Source: Dallia pectoralis (taxonomy: Eukaryota; Chordata; Actinopteri; Esociformes; Umbridae). Taken from it: a stretch of 64,000 nt of DNA. Below are positions 12,596 to 21,904 of the stretch, piece by piece. Within the stretch, counting starts at the first letter, position 1. Each line of letters starts with the position of its first letter. A program made the position numbers and the translations under genes. Location: contig CM055754.1 of the NCBI GenBank assembly GCA_029465975.1, positions 7,243,764 to 7,307,763 of the forward strand, in the 5' to 3' direction. The notes under the pieces were generated by a model. It had not been told where the DNA came from. It made no database searches and saw nothing but the letters and a program-made list of their open reading frames with translations.

Positions 12596-12600
12596 GCGTG
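12567..12600. repeat. (GT)n microsatellite
   Basis: Near-pure TG dinucleotides ending in TGCGTGCATGTGCATGC. The overlapping open frames of 95-96 codons on both strands arise only because the repeat has no stops. Confidence 0.95.
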
Positions 12601-12725
12601 CATGTGCATGCACGCTCGCTCTGAGCTTGGAAAAGATCCAGCTATGGAATTCTCCATTGCACAACTATTGTTGTGTAGTAAGTTTTTGTGCTGTGCGATG
12701 ATTGTGCAGTGGCAGTTATGACCCT

Positions 12726-12812
12726 TGCGACTCCCAATGCCACCCAGGAATCAGTGCCCGGCCCTGGGTGCCCCCCTGAATGCCCCCCCCTGGGTGCCCC
12801 CCCCCCTCTGTT
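12726..12812. repeat. C-rich imperfect repeat, G4-capable on minus strand
   Basis: CCCTGGGTGCCCCCC occurs at about 12762-12776 and again near 12789, with C runs of 6 to 10. The minus strand carries several G runs and could form a quadruplex. No coding potential is evident. Confidence 0.7.
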
Positions 12813-13016
12813 GGCTGCTTTTCACTGATTAATGAGCATATCAGCGGAGGTCATGCGGAGCATGTGGCGGAAATAATTGCTACAATAAAGGTGAAGTCTT
12901 GCATACCTGAAACCAGCAGTTGCAGATTTTTTGCATAGTGTCGTTTCACTTGGCAAGTGATCTGAATTAATCGCTCGTATGAATACAGTGTACAAGGAAC
13001 TAAGAGGTTTTGTGCG

Positions 13017-13042
13017 AGTGTGTGTGTGTGTGTGTGTGTGTG
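13017..13042. repeat. (GT)n microsatellite
   Basis: About 13 TG dinucleotides within TTTTGTGCGAG...TTTTTGTGAG. Confidence 0.95.
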
Positions 13043-13903
13043 TTTTTGTGAGACACTGAGAACTTTTTGACTGAAGTGTTTACTGTCATTATAATAAAAA
13101 TGTTTTTTAAGAAAATAATATTTTCCACTAAAAGACATTCTTCAATGATAACGGTGGGCTCTTTAAGGCTGTTCTTGTTTTCATTGGGATAATTCCGGAA
13201 AATATTTCAAAGCGGCCATTGAATGACTTGATCCAAAACCCTGTATAATGTGAGACATTCAAATGTATTCGTTCATTTAGAAGTGGAGAGAAAGATACGC
13301 TTGATCTTTCGTTCACTGGAAACAACATCTTAAAGTGTATTTTGAGTTCTTATTTTTTTATTTAAACCCCACTCATAGATCCTTTATGGCAATGTGAATT
13401 CATCTATGCAAGAGTCCATAGAGATATCTTTATGGACGATTCCGAACTTCATCGGATTCGTATTCATTGCAATTGGTTATGTAGCATGTAGTAAATTCTG
13501 GATCGAATTCCACAAGGACTATAGGAGTCAATTATGCGCTAGGTTTAATATATCTAGCAGGAACTATAGCTAAATATTACAAATCCTTTCAGAGAATCGA
13601 GGTAAAACACACGTTATTTATAATAAACAACAGCTTTGACATCATGACACAAAGTAATTTTATAGAAAATATATGGTTTCCGTTGCTCAACCATAGGTCT
13701 TGCAGCAAGGTAGGCTTTGTAGGGGAAGAGGATTGGGGCAATCTGCGGCCAATGAACAACAAGCATATCAGTCTACATACTCTGATTGGAGAAAACACAT
13801 GTGTCCTTTGAAGCAGAATCTTGTTGTTCGTTCACTGCGTCTTTTTCTGACTAAGTATGAAAACGATTCTTTAACACCATTCTAGTTGAGAGCGCTGTAA
13901 CAT

Positions 13904-13987
13904 CTGTCGAATACTGATGCTTATCTGTCGAGTATTGATGCTTATCTGTCGAGTATTGATGCTTATCTGTCGAATATTGATGCTTAT
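13904..13987. repeat. 21-bp tandem repeat, 4 copies
   Basis: Four units of CTGTCGAGTATTGATGCTTA plus T, differing only at A/G and T/C positions. A fifth unit breaks off after CTGT. Confidence 0.93.
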
Positions 13988-14673
13988 CTGTACTGGCGCT
14001 AATAAAGTCCGGTTTTATGGTTTTCTTCAAAGGTCAATGGTAGACAAAATCTTAAAAGTCAATTTAACTTGTTATATCTCATTTACAAGGTAAGCAAAAA
14101 CAGTTTTTTTTAAATTGTTTATACAATGCTACATTTTTATTTTGTAGAACATGAAACGAAATGTATTGTTTGTCTAAACGAAAAAAAACTGCCAATGCTA
14201 TGCACCCTTGAATTACCACAGACGCGTGTTGATTGTCTGTCAAATTCCCAATAAACCAAAGACAAGGATCTTTGCACATGAACAGGACAAGCTGTCCTTT
14301 GTGGAATTGTATGCAGCAATCGACAGAGGTCTCAACATGTCTTGTCACACTGAGAACTAGAGTGTGTCAATCAAGCTAACAACACTCAAGGGGATTTTAC
14401 CCAGAAACAACACCTCAATACTGTGCTATTCTCATCACTTCAGTTCTAATGCAATTGGAATAAAATAAGATGTCCATACTAACTCTAGTATTTGGTGCTC
14501 TGTTGAAGCAATAAACACAGACCCCAGGTACGGCATCAGCTTAAGGACAATTCACTAACCAGAAGTCACAACAGCGTAGGAAACAGGCATGTATGTATGT
14601 TTGAGGATGTTAATGTGATCGCAGGGTCATAGTGAGTCAAAACCAAATAAATATGTTTTCTAAATGGATCGAA

Positions 14674-14703
14674 AGAGATACAGTGGATATGCAAAGTCCA
14701 CAC
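14674..14703. mobile_element. DNA-transposon terminus-like scrap
   Basis: AGTGGATATGCAAAGTCCAC followed by ACACCCCTG resembles the terminus of a repeat common in fish genomes (from memory: AGTGGATATAAAAAGTCTAC and ACACCCCTG). Only the tip is present. It lies 43 bp before the LTR element. Confidence 0.4.
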
Positions 14704-14740
14704 ACCCCTGGATATGAGAGATAAGCAATAACGTTAAGTC

Positions 14741-14745
14741 ATGTA
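14741..14745. repeat. Left target-site duplication ATGTA
   Basis: Five bases before the left LTR. The five bases after the right LTR are ATGTG (18185-18189), matching at 4 of 5 positions. A 5-bp duplication suits a Ty3/Gypsy-type integrase. Confidence 0.7.
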
Positions 14746-14880
14746 AGTCACGATTGGTGTGGTGGCGTTGCTACACTTCCATTTCGGTGATCCACTTCCG
14801 TGTTTTTGTTCTCACTAGCTGTGATTACTTCCTCTTTCACGTGGTCACAGCTGTTAGTAATCTGTCACTTTATGTGGGGA

Positions 14881-14886
14881 TATAAA
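14881..14886 (+). promoter_or_regulatory. TATA box of 5' LTR
   Basis: GGGGATATAAAGGGG contains TATAAA. Transcription would start roughly 25-30 bp downstream, near 14910. The same box is at 17891-17896 in the 3' LTR, which could drive the right flank. Confidence 0.7.
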
Positions 14887-14950
14887 GGGGACGCTAGCAA
14901 GTCACTCGTTGCTTAGCATTGTTTGTTGTTACATGTCACGTTACACTAGA

Positions 14951-14957
14951 GGTGAGT
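14951..14957 (+). promoter_or_regulatory. Candidate splice donor in LTR leader
   Basis: AGAG|GTGAGT is a close match to the vertebrate 5' splice-site consensus, about 40 nt after the inferred transcription start. A second one (CG|GTGAGT, 15213-15218) lies inside the ORF. No matching acceptor was pinned down. Confidence 0.35.
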
Positions 14958-15101
14958 GTTGGTCTTTGTATGTTGCTATTGTGGTTCGGGGATGTTTATT
15001 TATAAGACGCTATATGCGCACTTTCATTTCCAGTTTATACCAGTTAGCAATATAGCCTTTTGTCGCCGTTGACGGTTTGTTTTACTTTGGATTGTACATA
15101 T

Positions 15102-15107
15102 AATAAA
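15102..15107 (+). other. Polyadenylation signal AATAAA in LTR
   Basis: Canonical hexamer in TACATATAATAAAACCCG. In the 3' LTR it is at 18112-18117, where it would end the element's transcript. In the 5' LTR it precedes the ORF start by about 30 bp. Confidence 0.7.
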
Positions 15108-15137
15108 ACCCGCTAAACGGATTATACGGCTCTTTGC

Positions 15138-17657
15138 ATGGCTTTCACAACACTACGCCGGAGTATTCGTGACAGAATGCTAAGCCACCCAAGAAGCCCG
15201 CAGAGCCGGACGGTGAGTGGATTCCTCGGAGGGGCAGGCTATAGCGCTCCGAGGTATGAAGCTCACCGTCAACCCACGGAGCAGCAGGAGCAGCGCTACA
15301 CCTGGCAGGGTGATTGGGGGTCCGACTCCCTCTCCTCGGATGATGAGGAGGCGGTCTACGAGCGAGTGGAGGAGGACTCCCTGGAAGACGCCCTGCTATG
15401 GGATCCCGTCCTCAGTCGACTAGTCCCCGCAACATCGGACGTCGGCTGGGGCGGGCAGAAGACACCGCCCACTGTTCCGGGGCTGCAGCCAGGGCCAGCA
15501 AGAGCCCTGGAGCTCCAGCCACTACCCCCGCCGTGGGAAGACCCTTTCCGACCACCTACCTCCGGGACAGAGAAATCCCCGGAGGGGTTACATAAGCAGC
15601 CCCCGGCTGTCATTAGGGCGTGGTGGAAGGCATGGCTGGACTTTCAAGATCTGACGCCAGAGATCGCCTCCGCCACGCCAGCGCCCGAGATGGCCGCTAC
15701 GCCTGCGCCCGAGATGGCTTCAGCTACGCCTGCGCCCAAGATGGCTGTTGCCGTCACGCCAGCGCCCAAGATGGCTGTTGCCGTCACGCCAGCGCCCAAG
15801 ATGGCTGCTGCCGTCACGCCAGCGCCCAAGATGGCTGTTGCCGTCACGCCAGCGCCCAAGATGGCTCCCGCCGTCACGCCAGCGCCCAAGATGGCTGTTG
15901 CCGTCACGCCAGCGCCCAAGATGGCTGTTGCCGTCGTCACGCCAGCGCCCAAGATGGCTGTTGCCGTCGTCACGCCAGCGCCCAAGATGGCTGTCGCCGT
16001 CACGCCAGCGTCCACGATGGTCCCCGCCGTCACGCCAGCGTCCAAGATGGCTGTTGCCGTCGTCACGCCAGCCCCCAAGGTGGCTGCCGCCGTCACGCCA
16101 GCGTCCACGATGGTCCCCGCCGTCACGCCAGCGCCCAAGATGGCTGTTGCCGTCACGCCAGCGCCCAAGATGGCTGTTGCCGTCACGCCAGCGCTCAAGA
16201 GATGGCAAGATGGCTGCCGTCGCCACGCCAGCGCCCAAGATGGCTGCCGCCGTCACGCCAGCGTCCACGATGGCCCCCGCCGTCACGCCAGCGCCCAAGA
16301 TGGCTGTTGTCGTCACGCCAGCGCCCCAGATGGCTGCCGCCGTCTCGCCAGCGTCCACGATGGCTCCCGCCGTCACGCCCGCGCCCAAGATGGCTGCCGC
16401 CGTCACGCCACCGCCCACAATGGCTGCCGCATCGCCGCCCACAATGGCTGCCGCATCGCCGCCCTCAATGGCTGCCGCATCGCCGCCCACAATGGCTGCC
16501 GCATCGCCGCCCACAATGGCTGCCGCATCGCCGCCCACAATGGCTGCCGCATCGCCGCCCACAATGGCTGCCGCATCGCCGCCCACAATGGCTGCCGCAT
16601 CGCCGCCCACCATGGCTGCCGCATCGCCGCCCACAATGGCGCGCCGACGCTCACGATGGCCGCCGCCCGACTACGCCACAATGGCTGCCGCCACGCCGCC
16701 ACAATGGCTGCCGCCACGACGACGCCACAATGGCTGCCGCCGCGACTCCACAATGGCTGGCCGCCGCCACAATGGCTGGCGCGCCGCCGCCCGGCAATGG
16801 CTGCCGATGGCCGCCGCCCCACCATGGCTGCCGCCACGCCGCCCACCATGGCGCCGCCGCACGCCACGATGGCCGCCGCCACACGACGCCACGATGGCCG
16901 CCGCCACGACGACGCTCACGATGGCCGCCGCCACACGACGCTCACGATGGCCGCCGCCACGACTACGCTCACGATGGCCGCCGCCACGACTACGCTCACG
17001 ATGGCCGCCGCCACGACTACGCTCACGATGGCCGCCGCCACGACTACGCTCACGATGGCCGCCGCCACGACTACGCTCACGATGGCCGCCGCCACGACTA
17101 CGCTCACGATGGCCGCCGCCACGACTACGCTCACGATGGCCGCCGCCACGACTACGCTCACGATGGCCGCCGCCACGACGACGCTCACGATGGCCGCCGC
17201 CACGACTACGCTCACGATGGCCGCCGCCACGACTACGCTCACGATGGCCGCCGCCACGACTACGCTCACGATGGCCGCCGCCACGACTACGCTCACGATG
17301 GCCGCCGCCACGACTACGCTCACGATGGCCGCCGCCACGACTACGCTCACGATGGCCTCCGCCACGTCGCCCACGATGGCTTCCGCCCCGTCGCCCACGA
17401 TGGCCTCCGCCACGTCGCCCACGATGGCCTCCGCCACGTCGCCCACGATGGCCTCCGCCACGTCGCCAACGATGGCCTCCGCCACGTCGCCAACGATGGC
17501 CTCCGCCACGTCGCCAACGATGGCCTCCGCCACGTCGCCCACGATGGCCGCCGCCACGACGCACCCTGAGCCGCTCAAACTGGCGGCCTCTCAGCCGCTC
17601 GAGATGGCGGTCGGCTACCGTGGCCTATTCAGGACTGGGCCCGTCCTGATGGACTAA
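15138..17657 (+). CDS. 839-codon ORF of the LTR element, repeat-rich protein of unknown function
   Basis: The ATG lies in the U5 part of the 5' LTR, downstream of AATAAA, and the stop is 98 bp before the 3' LTR. Residues 1-180 are non-repetitive: a basic start (MAFTTLRRSIRDRM), an acidic segment (SDSLSSDDEEAVYERVEEDS), then a Pro-rich segment. Residues 180-820 are tandem repeats: TPAPKMAVAV units, then HNGCRIAA units, a mixed zone, TTLTMAAA units and SPTMASAT units. The tail is unique (PLKLAASQPLEMAVGYRGLF...). No Gag, protease or RT motif is visible. The peptide changes because indels move the frame within the GATGGC repeat, so a selected protein is doubtful. Similar KMAA-type repeat peptides occur, as I recall, in predicted fish retroelement proteins. 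The antisense and other-frame ORFs here are shadows. Confidence 0.45.
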   Translation: MAFTTLRRSIRDRMLSHPRSPQSRTVSGFLGGAGYSAPRYEAHRQPTEQQEQRYTWQGDWGSDSLSSDDEEAVYERVEEDSLEDALLWDPVLSRLVPATSDVGWGGQKTPPTVPGLQPGPARALELQPLPPPWEDPFRPPTSGTEKSPEGLHKQPPAVIRAWWKAWLDFQDLTPEIASATPAPEMAATPAPEMASATPAPKMAVAVTPAPKMAVAVTPAPKMAAAVTPAPKMAVAVTPAPKMAPAVTPAPKMAVAVTPAPKMAVAVVTPAPKMAVAVVTPAPKMAVAVTPASTMVPAVTPASKMAVAVVTPAPKVAAAVTPASTMVPAVTPAPKMAVAVTPAPKMAVAVTPALKRWQDGCRRHASAQDGCRRHASVHDGPRRHASAQDGCCRHASAPDGCRRLASVHDGSRRHARAQDGCRRHATAHNGCRIAAHNGCRIAALNGCRIAAHNGCRIAAHNGCRIAAHNGCRIAAHNGCRIAAHNGCRIAAHHGCRIAAHNGAPTLTMAAARLRHNGCRHAATMAAATTTPQWLPPRLHNGWPPPQWLARRRPAMAADGRRPTMAAATPPTMAPPHATMAAATRRHDGRRHDDAHDGRRHTTLTMAAATTTLTMAAATTTLTMAAATTTLTMAAATTTLTMAAATTTLTMAAATTTLTMAAATTTLTMAAATTTLTMAAATTTLTMAAATTTLTMAAATTTLTMAAATTTLTMAAATTTLTMAAATTTLTMAAATTTLTMASATSPTMASAPSPTMASATSPTMASATSPTMASATSPTMASATSPTMASATSPTMASATSPTMAAATTHPEPLKLAASQPLEMAVGYRGLFRTGPVLMD
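15738..16418 (+). repeat. 30-bp tandem repeat block (TPAPKMAVAV units)
   Basis: The unit begins AAGATGGCTGTTGCCGTCAC and ends GCCAGCGCCC. It is 30 bp, with 33-bp variants from an added GTC. About 22 units, the later ones more diverged. An indel zone at 16196-16215 changes the reading frame. Confidence 0.93.
16419..16640 (+). repeat. 24-bp tandem repeat block (HNGCRIAA units)
   Basis: Nine units of AATGGCTGCCGCATCGCCGC plus CCAC, starting at 16419, 16443 and every 24 bp to 16635. Nearly identical copies. Confidence 0.95.
16641..16945 (+). repeat. Degenerate ATGGC-rich spacer between tandem blocks
   Basis: Irregular reuse of CACAATGGCTGCCGCC and CACGATGGCCGCCGCC words with spacings of about 20-30 bp. 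It links the 24-bp and 27-bp blocks and contains the next frame change (a 26-bp unit at 16920-16945). Confidence 0.8.
16946..17350 (+). repeat. 27-bp tandem repeat block (TTLTMAAA units)
   Basis: Fifteen units of GATGGCCGCCGCCACGACTA plus CGCTCAC, almost identical (one unit has GACGACG). The period of 27 keeps the frame. Confidence 0.96.
17351..17542 (+). repeat. 24-bp tandem repeat block (SPTMASAT units)
   Basis: Eight units of GATGGCCTCCGCCACGTCGC plus CCAC (or CAAC), starting at 17351 and every 24 bp. It follows the 27-bp block directly. Confidence 0.96.
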
Positions 17658-17743
17658 CCCATTGGGTTTAACTGTGGGTCCTGTCTTGTTGCTCCCTTGT
17701 GGTTTTTGTTGGTTCGTTCGGCTATCTGGGGAGCTAGCCTTTT

Positions 17744-17755
17744 AGTGGGGGATAC
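17744..17755 (+). promoter_or_regulatory. Polypurine tract
   Basis: AGTGGGGGATAC directly precedes the TGTCACG start of the 3' LTR, where plus-strand DNA synthesis is primed in LTR elements. It is short, with TAC before the LTR. Confidence 0.6.
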
Positions 17756-18184
17756 TGTCACGATTGGTGTGGTGGCGTTGCTACACTTCCATTTCGGTGA
17801 TCCACTTCCGTGTTTTTGTTCTCACTAGCTGTGATTACTTCCTCTTTCACGTGGTCACAGCTGTTAGTAATCTGTCACTTTATGTGGGGATATAAAGGGG
17901 TCGCTAGCAAGTCACTCGTTGCTTAGCATTGTTTGTTGTTACATGTCACGTTACACTAGAGGTGAGTGTTGGTCTTTGTATGTTGCTATTGTGGTTCGGG
18001 GATGTTTATTTATAAGACGCTATATGCGCACTTTCATTTCCAGTTTATACCAGTTAGCAATATAGCCTTTTGTCGCCGTTGACGGTTTGTTTTACTTTGG
18101 ATTGTACATATAATAAAACCCGCTAAACGGATTATACGGCTCTTTGCATGGCTTTCACAACACTACGCCGGAGTATTCGTGACA
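17756..18184 (+). repeat. 3' LTR (429 bp)
   Basis: Starts TGTCACG and ends CGTGACA. The right flank ATGTG (18185-18189) is the partner of the left duplication. TATA at 17891-17896, AATAAA at 18112-18117. Its ATG at 18148 would read only a short peptide into the flank. Confidence 0.96.
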
Positions 18185-18189
18185 ATGTG

Positions 18190-19609
18190 TTTCTAGAGTA
18201 ATGGTTAAACGAAGATGTGGTGTTTCCTGTCTGAACTGTCATTATGGGGTGTTGTGTGTACATTAATAGGAAAACAATGGAATACATTTTAGATGAGGAC
18301 TAGAATGTAACAAAATGTGCAGGAGTCTGAATTCTCCCCGAATGCACTGCGTTTCATTGCAGAACGTCTTTAAATATAGAATAACATATGCCAGTGCCAA
18401 GATCTTATGATTTAAAAGCACGCTTGTTCTGAGTAGTCCACTGTATTTGAGATAAAGCCGCATCCGGGGCGATCACAGAAGAAAGCAGGGGTGATGATGA
18501 CCAAACTAACAGCATGCGAAACCCCTCAAGCAGTAATTCAAGCGGTATTTGAATCCAAAGGTTTACCACCGTATTCTCACTGTAAATCTGTAATTTGACC
18601 GTGCACGTTAAAGTTTAGAAAAAAGTATTATGATTAGGGAACGCTAGAGGTCTGGTGGGTGGTTGTGTGGGCTAAGGAGGATTTATTTAAATACTTCCCA
18701 AGAAAAATGTTTGCAAACATGAGTGCATTTAATGCCGTGTGGTACAGAAACAATGCCTGGCTGGAGTATTGTATTTGCAAAGGCTCTGCATATTGGCATG
18801 AATGCTGTAACAATTGCCTTCCCAATGCTCCAGAATCTCCCTTCACAACCCACTATAATCACTAAAAAAAGCATTCTGTCATGAAAGTGGATTCAGAAAT
18901 CGTTACAGATCTAAGCCCCATTGTTATCCAATGTTTTCATGGAACGAGCACCAAATTAAGTAGACGGAGAGAGAGAGAGCGAGAGAAAATGAAAGAGAAT
19001 CGCGCATACATAATGCTAACCACCACACGGAATATTGTACGAAGCAGTTCATCCGGAATGTGACGACTCTCCCCACTACAAAGAGAATTCTTTAGCCACC
19101 GCAGAATAGCTAAACATCTCCCTCTATTACAGAAACTAACGGAGGGAGGTGAAAATGCTAAGTGCGCGGGCGCGATGACCCAAAAATACGAAACAGCGTG
19201 CTCAGACGACACGTTCCAAGATGAGATTACGAACGAGGTAGAGTTGTTGCCGGTGATACCTGCAATATGAAGAAAATAACAACTGGTCTTGAGACGGTAT
19301 TATGACGGGGGTGACCGTGGGAACATTTGTTTCATTGAGCAGGCAGACAGCCTCGGTGCTGCCGGATTAACCGGCATGATAAATGCCTTGAAAAACACGG
19401 TCCAGAATACTGAAGCAGAGTAGGCGCCACTGTAATGAATGGCAAGCAGTACGGTGTTTTCAGAGACATCAAGGAAGTAGCAATTCATGCATATCATGGC
19501 CAACGAAGGATACATTGTTTCGGTCTAGTATTCGTGGACTGGTTCTAGTCGGTTCCTGAAGCCAATTCACTTGCTCTTTAAAAGAAGCTTCACGTTTTAT
19601 GTCTGGCTC
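18190..19609. other. Intergenic sequence, nothing recognised
   Basis: Unique sequence with overlapping chance frames under 92 codons. A short GA-rich run lies at about 18965-18990. Confidence 0.5.
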
Positions 19610-19880
19610 ATTTGTACAACTGAAGGGGCTTGACATTCAGAGGAATATATGTAGCGGCCAGCCTTGCAAACTCCAAAGATTAAGTGAAATTAGGTGGGCA
19701 TTCAGGCCCTCTGCCATGAAAGTCCAAATTGAGCTCAGGCGTATTCTGTGTTCATTGTTCATGCTTGAGATGAGACCACCCTGGCTTCATTACAAGTCAT
19801 CGAATGTCCTTGAGTCTCGCCAAAGACTGGATTCGGACCTTATTGAACATCTTTGGGGAGACCTAGAGATTGCACTATGA
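19610..19880 (+). mobile_element. Internally deleted Tc1-like transposon relic
   Basis: ATTCAGGCCCTCTGCCATGA and the following CCAAATTGAGCTCAGGCGTA resemble the non-coding 5' region of a salmonid Tc1 element. It then passes to CTTGAGTCTCGCCAAAGACT and GAACATCTTTGGGGAGACCT, translating about 'LIEHLWGDLEIAL', the conserved NPIEHLW end of the transposase. The bulk of the gene is missing. Confidence 0.65.
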
Positions 19881-21904
19881 TTGCATATCACTCAAAGAAG
19901 TGGTAGCTAACAAAGCACGTCAATATAACTGCACAAATTACAATTACAATTTGCTTTGTCATTATGATGTGTGTAAATTGATGGCAAAAACCAATAATTT
20001 CATAACGTGTAGAGAAACCTTACAAAGTATCTGCTTGTACTTTCTGTACTTAGTGACCAGAATCACACATACCTTCTCAGTGACTTACGGTATGGGATTT
20101 GATCTGAACACTTACAAAAATTAACTAATTGAATTGAATGAACACATTATTTCCAAATTCCTTTTCGTTTTTTAAGGGTTCCCTAATTTGTTCACTGATT
20201 CCGATCTTAAAGGTGTACTGGACAAATGCTTAGGATAATACACAGATTAAAAGTCAAAACATTATGCCCCATTACGCCCTAATAAGCCGTTGGGCCTTCA
20301 TCGTGCCCCCAAAACAGTGCCAACGCACCGCGACAGGGCCTTCAACGTGCACCAATGACACGCAATCTTTGTTACGCTCCCGAGATTTAAATAACTGATC
20401 AGCATGCCTGCCCTGTCAGCATTCACTTCGACAACGTTGTTAAAACATACGCAAAGAAAGAGTGTAACCCGCGGCAGAAAAAACGTGAACAATACAAGAA
20501 CATTAGCCAGAGAACGTTTCGTTGGCATGACTTACGTAAAAAGCAAGCTGCCGTAACCACGGCGCTAAGATGTTGTCTGTACGCTGTTCGCCGAGTAACA
20601 GGACCCTAAATACAGTGTGGCTGTTGGTTGTGGCGCACATCAAGAACCTGCGTAAATTAAGGACATGTGCAGCTTTTATAATTGGACAATAAACATTCCA
20701 TGACTTTGTTCTTGATCCCGTTTCACACTGGTATTATTGCCTGGCGTTTCAGCCTTGTAGACTGCCCCTCGCTTGTCAAACTTAATCTATATTTCAGTTT
20801 CATTGAATTAAAGGCTGTTGGGTCACAGGCATCAGAGTCGGGCTAATGGAAGATTAGCACTGTAACAAATCACACTTGGATGCAAAGCTCATTAAGGCAC
20901 TGCGAAGGGGTCCATTTCTTAGACGGCTCAACTGTCCGCGGCTTTAGCCCGTACCAGTGAACTGTTTTTCAACGTCAGACGATGGAGGTTAGTGTTAACC
21001 TCCGATTTTTCACAGCCAACAAGGCAATGTGCTTGCAGAAGACAGCTTGCTGGCGCACGGGTTCGGCGGTGATTGGGATGGCTCCCAAATGAAAGGACCA
21101 CTCAAGATCTCCTGTCTGTAATTAAATGCAAGGAGACAGTCAGGATGGAACTAGCAGCCAATTCTGAAAAAGCGGTAGAACCCAGAGCCTCCACGGCTGA
21201 AACACTTCTGGATCCCGAATGGCATCCTATTTGCTACATAGCACACTTAAATGCAATGTGGCAAAAACGTAATTCAATATCAGTCTTACGTATATAAGTA
21301 ATGACACAAGGATTAAATTAAACTCATGTTATTAGCATTCAATATATATTTTGATAATGACCCCTGCTACCCAAAATCCAGACAATTCTTTATACTTACA
21401 GACATGAAGGCATGTCATGGGTTCCCTGTTCCTCAAGTCTAATGGACAGTACCGTGCCCATTATCTAGCAATAAAACTGCATAATAATTATACCTTGTGT
21501 ATGTGTTCCTTATTTTTGCACGGTTCCTTCCGTATTGACAATATTCTCTCTCACTCACATACACACACCGTGGAAAGACCTGGCAGTCCAAAATATATAT
21601 CTTCGGGCTGCATGCCAAACATTCTGCCAACTGATGATGATGAAAGGGCCAGCAAATCCATAGTATGTTCGTGTGTAAACAATGGGGGACCGTGTTCGTT
21701 TTTCCAACAAAACAAAACACGTGCAAATAGAAACCGGCACAGATGATAGCTAGCCGGACTGGCTGGCTAATTCCAAGACTTACTGAGGCAAGCTGGATCT
21801 GAAAACTGACACTGCCAAGTAACTTGTCTGACCTGGAGTCAGTATTTGTTGAAAGAGAAAGTGAGTTGTAAAGGCATAAACTGTCCTCAGCTCTAGGCAT
21901 TGGG
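19881..21904. other. Intergenic sequence, nothing recognised
   Basis: Unique sequence. Part of a 232-codon minus frame (21439-22137) lies here. It has no recognised domain and overlaps the repeat at 21905-22015. Confidence 0.5.

Larger units (their letters stand above)
12813..14673. other. Intergenic sequence with GT microsatellite and small tandem array
   Basis: Apart from the (GT)n at 13017-13042 and the 21-bp array at 13904-13987 I recognise nothing. Frames are under 97 codons and unremarkable. Confidence 0.5.
14746..15174 (+). repeat. 5' LTR (429 bp)
   Basis: Matches 17756-18184 at 427 of 429 positions by direct reading. Contains a TATA box (14881-14886), an AATAAA signal (15102-15107), a strong splice-donor consensus (14951-14957) and the ATG of the internal ORF (15138). 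Confidence 0.96.
14746..18184 (+). mobile_element. Non-autonomous Ty3/Gypsy-style LTR retroelement with repeat-rich ORF
   Basis: This 3439-bp element has two 429-bp direct LTRs (14746-15174, 17756-18184). They differ at only two positions: the first base (A versus the canonical T) and 14891 A versus 17901 T. The LTRs begin (T)GTCACG and end CGTGACA, a perfect terminal inverted repeat in the right copy. A purine-rich tract lies just before the right LTR. The 2.58-kb interior has no gag zinc knuckle, protease, RT, RNase H or integrase that I can see, so it must move in trans if it moves. Strand is set by the order TATA box, AATAAA, purine tract. I place it with Ty3/Gypsy from LTR termini and duplication length only. 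I could not identify a primer-binding site after 15174. Confidence 0.88.

Noticed and set aside
15356..17578. Long antisense and alternative-frame ORFs (up to 649 codons plus, 304 codons minus) over the GATGGC repeats
   Set aside because: The repeat has no stop in any frame, so these are by-products. Only the frame starting in the LTR and ending outside the array was kept, with modest confidence.
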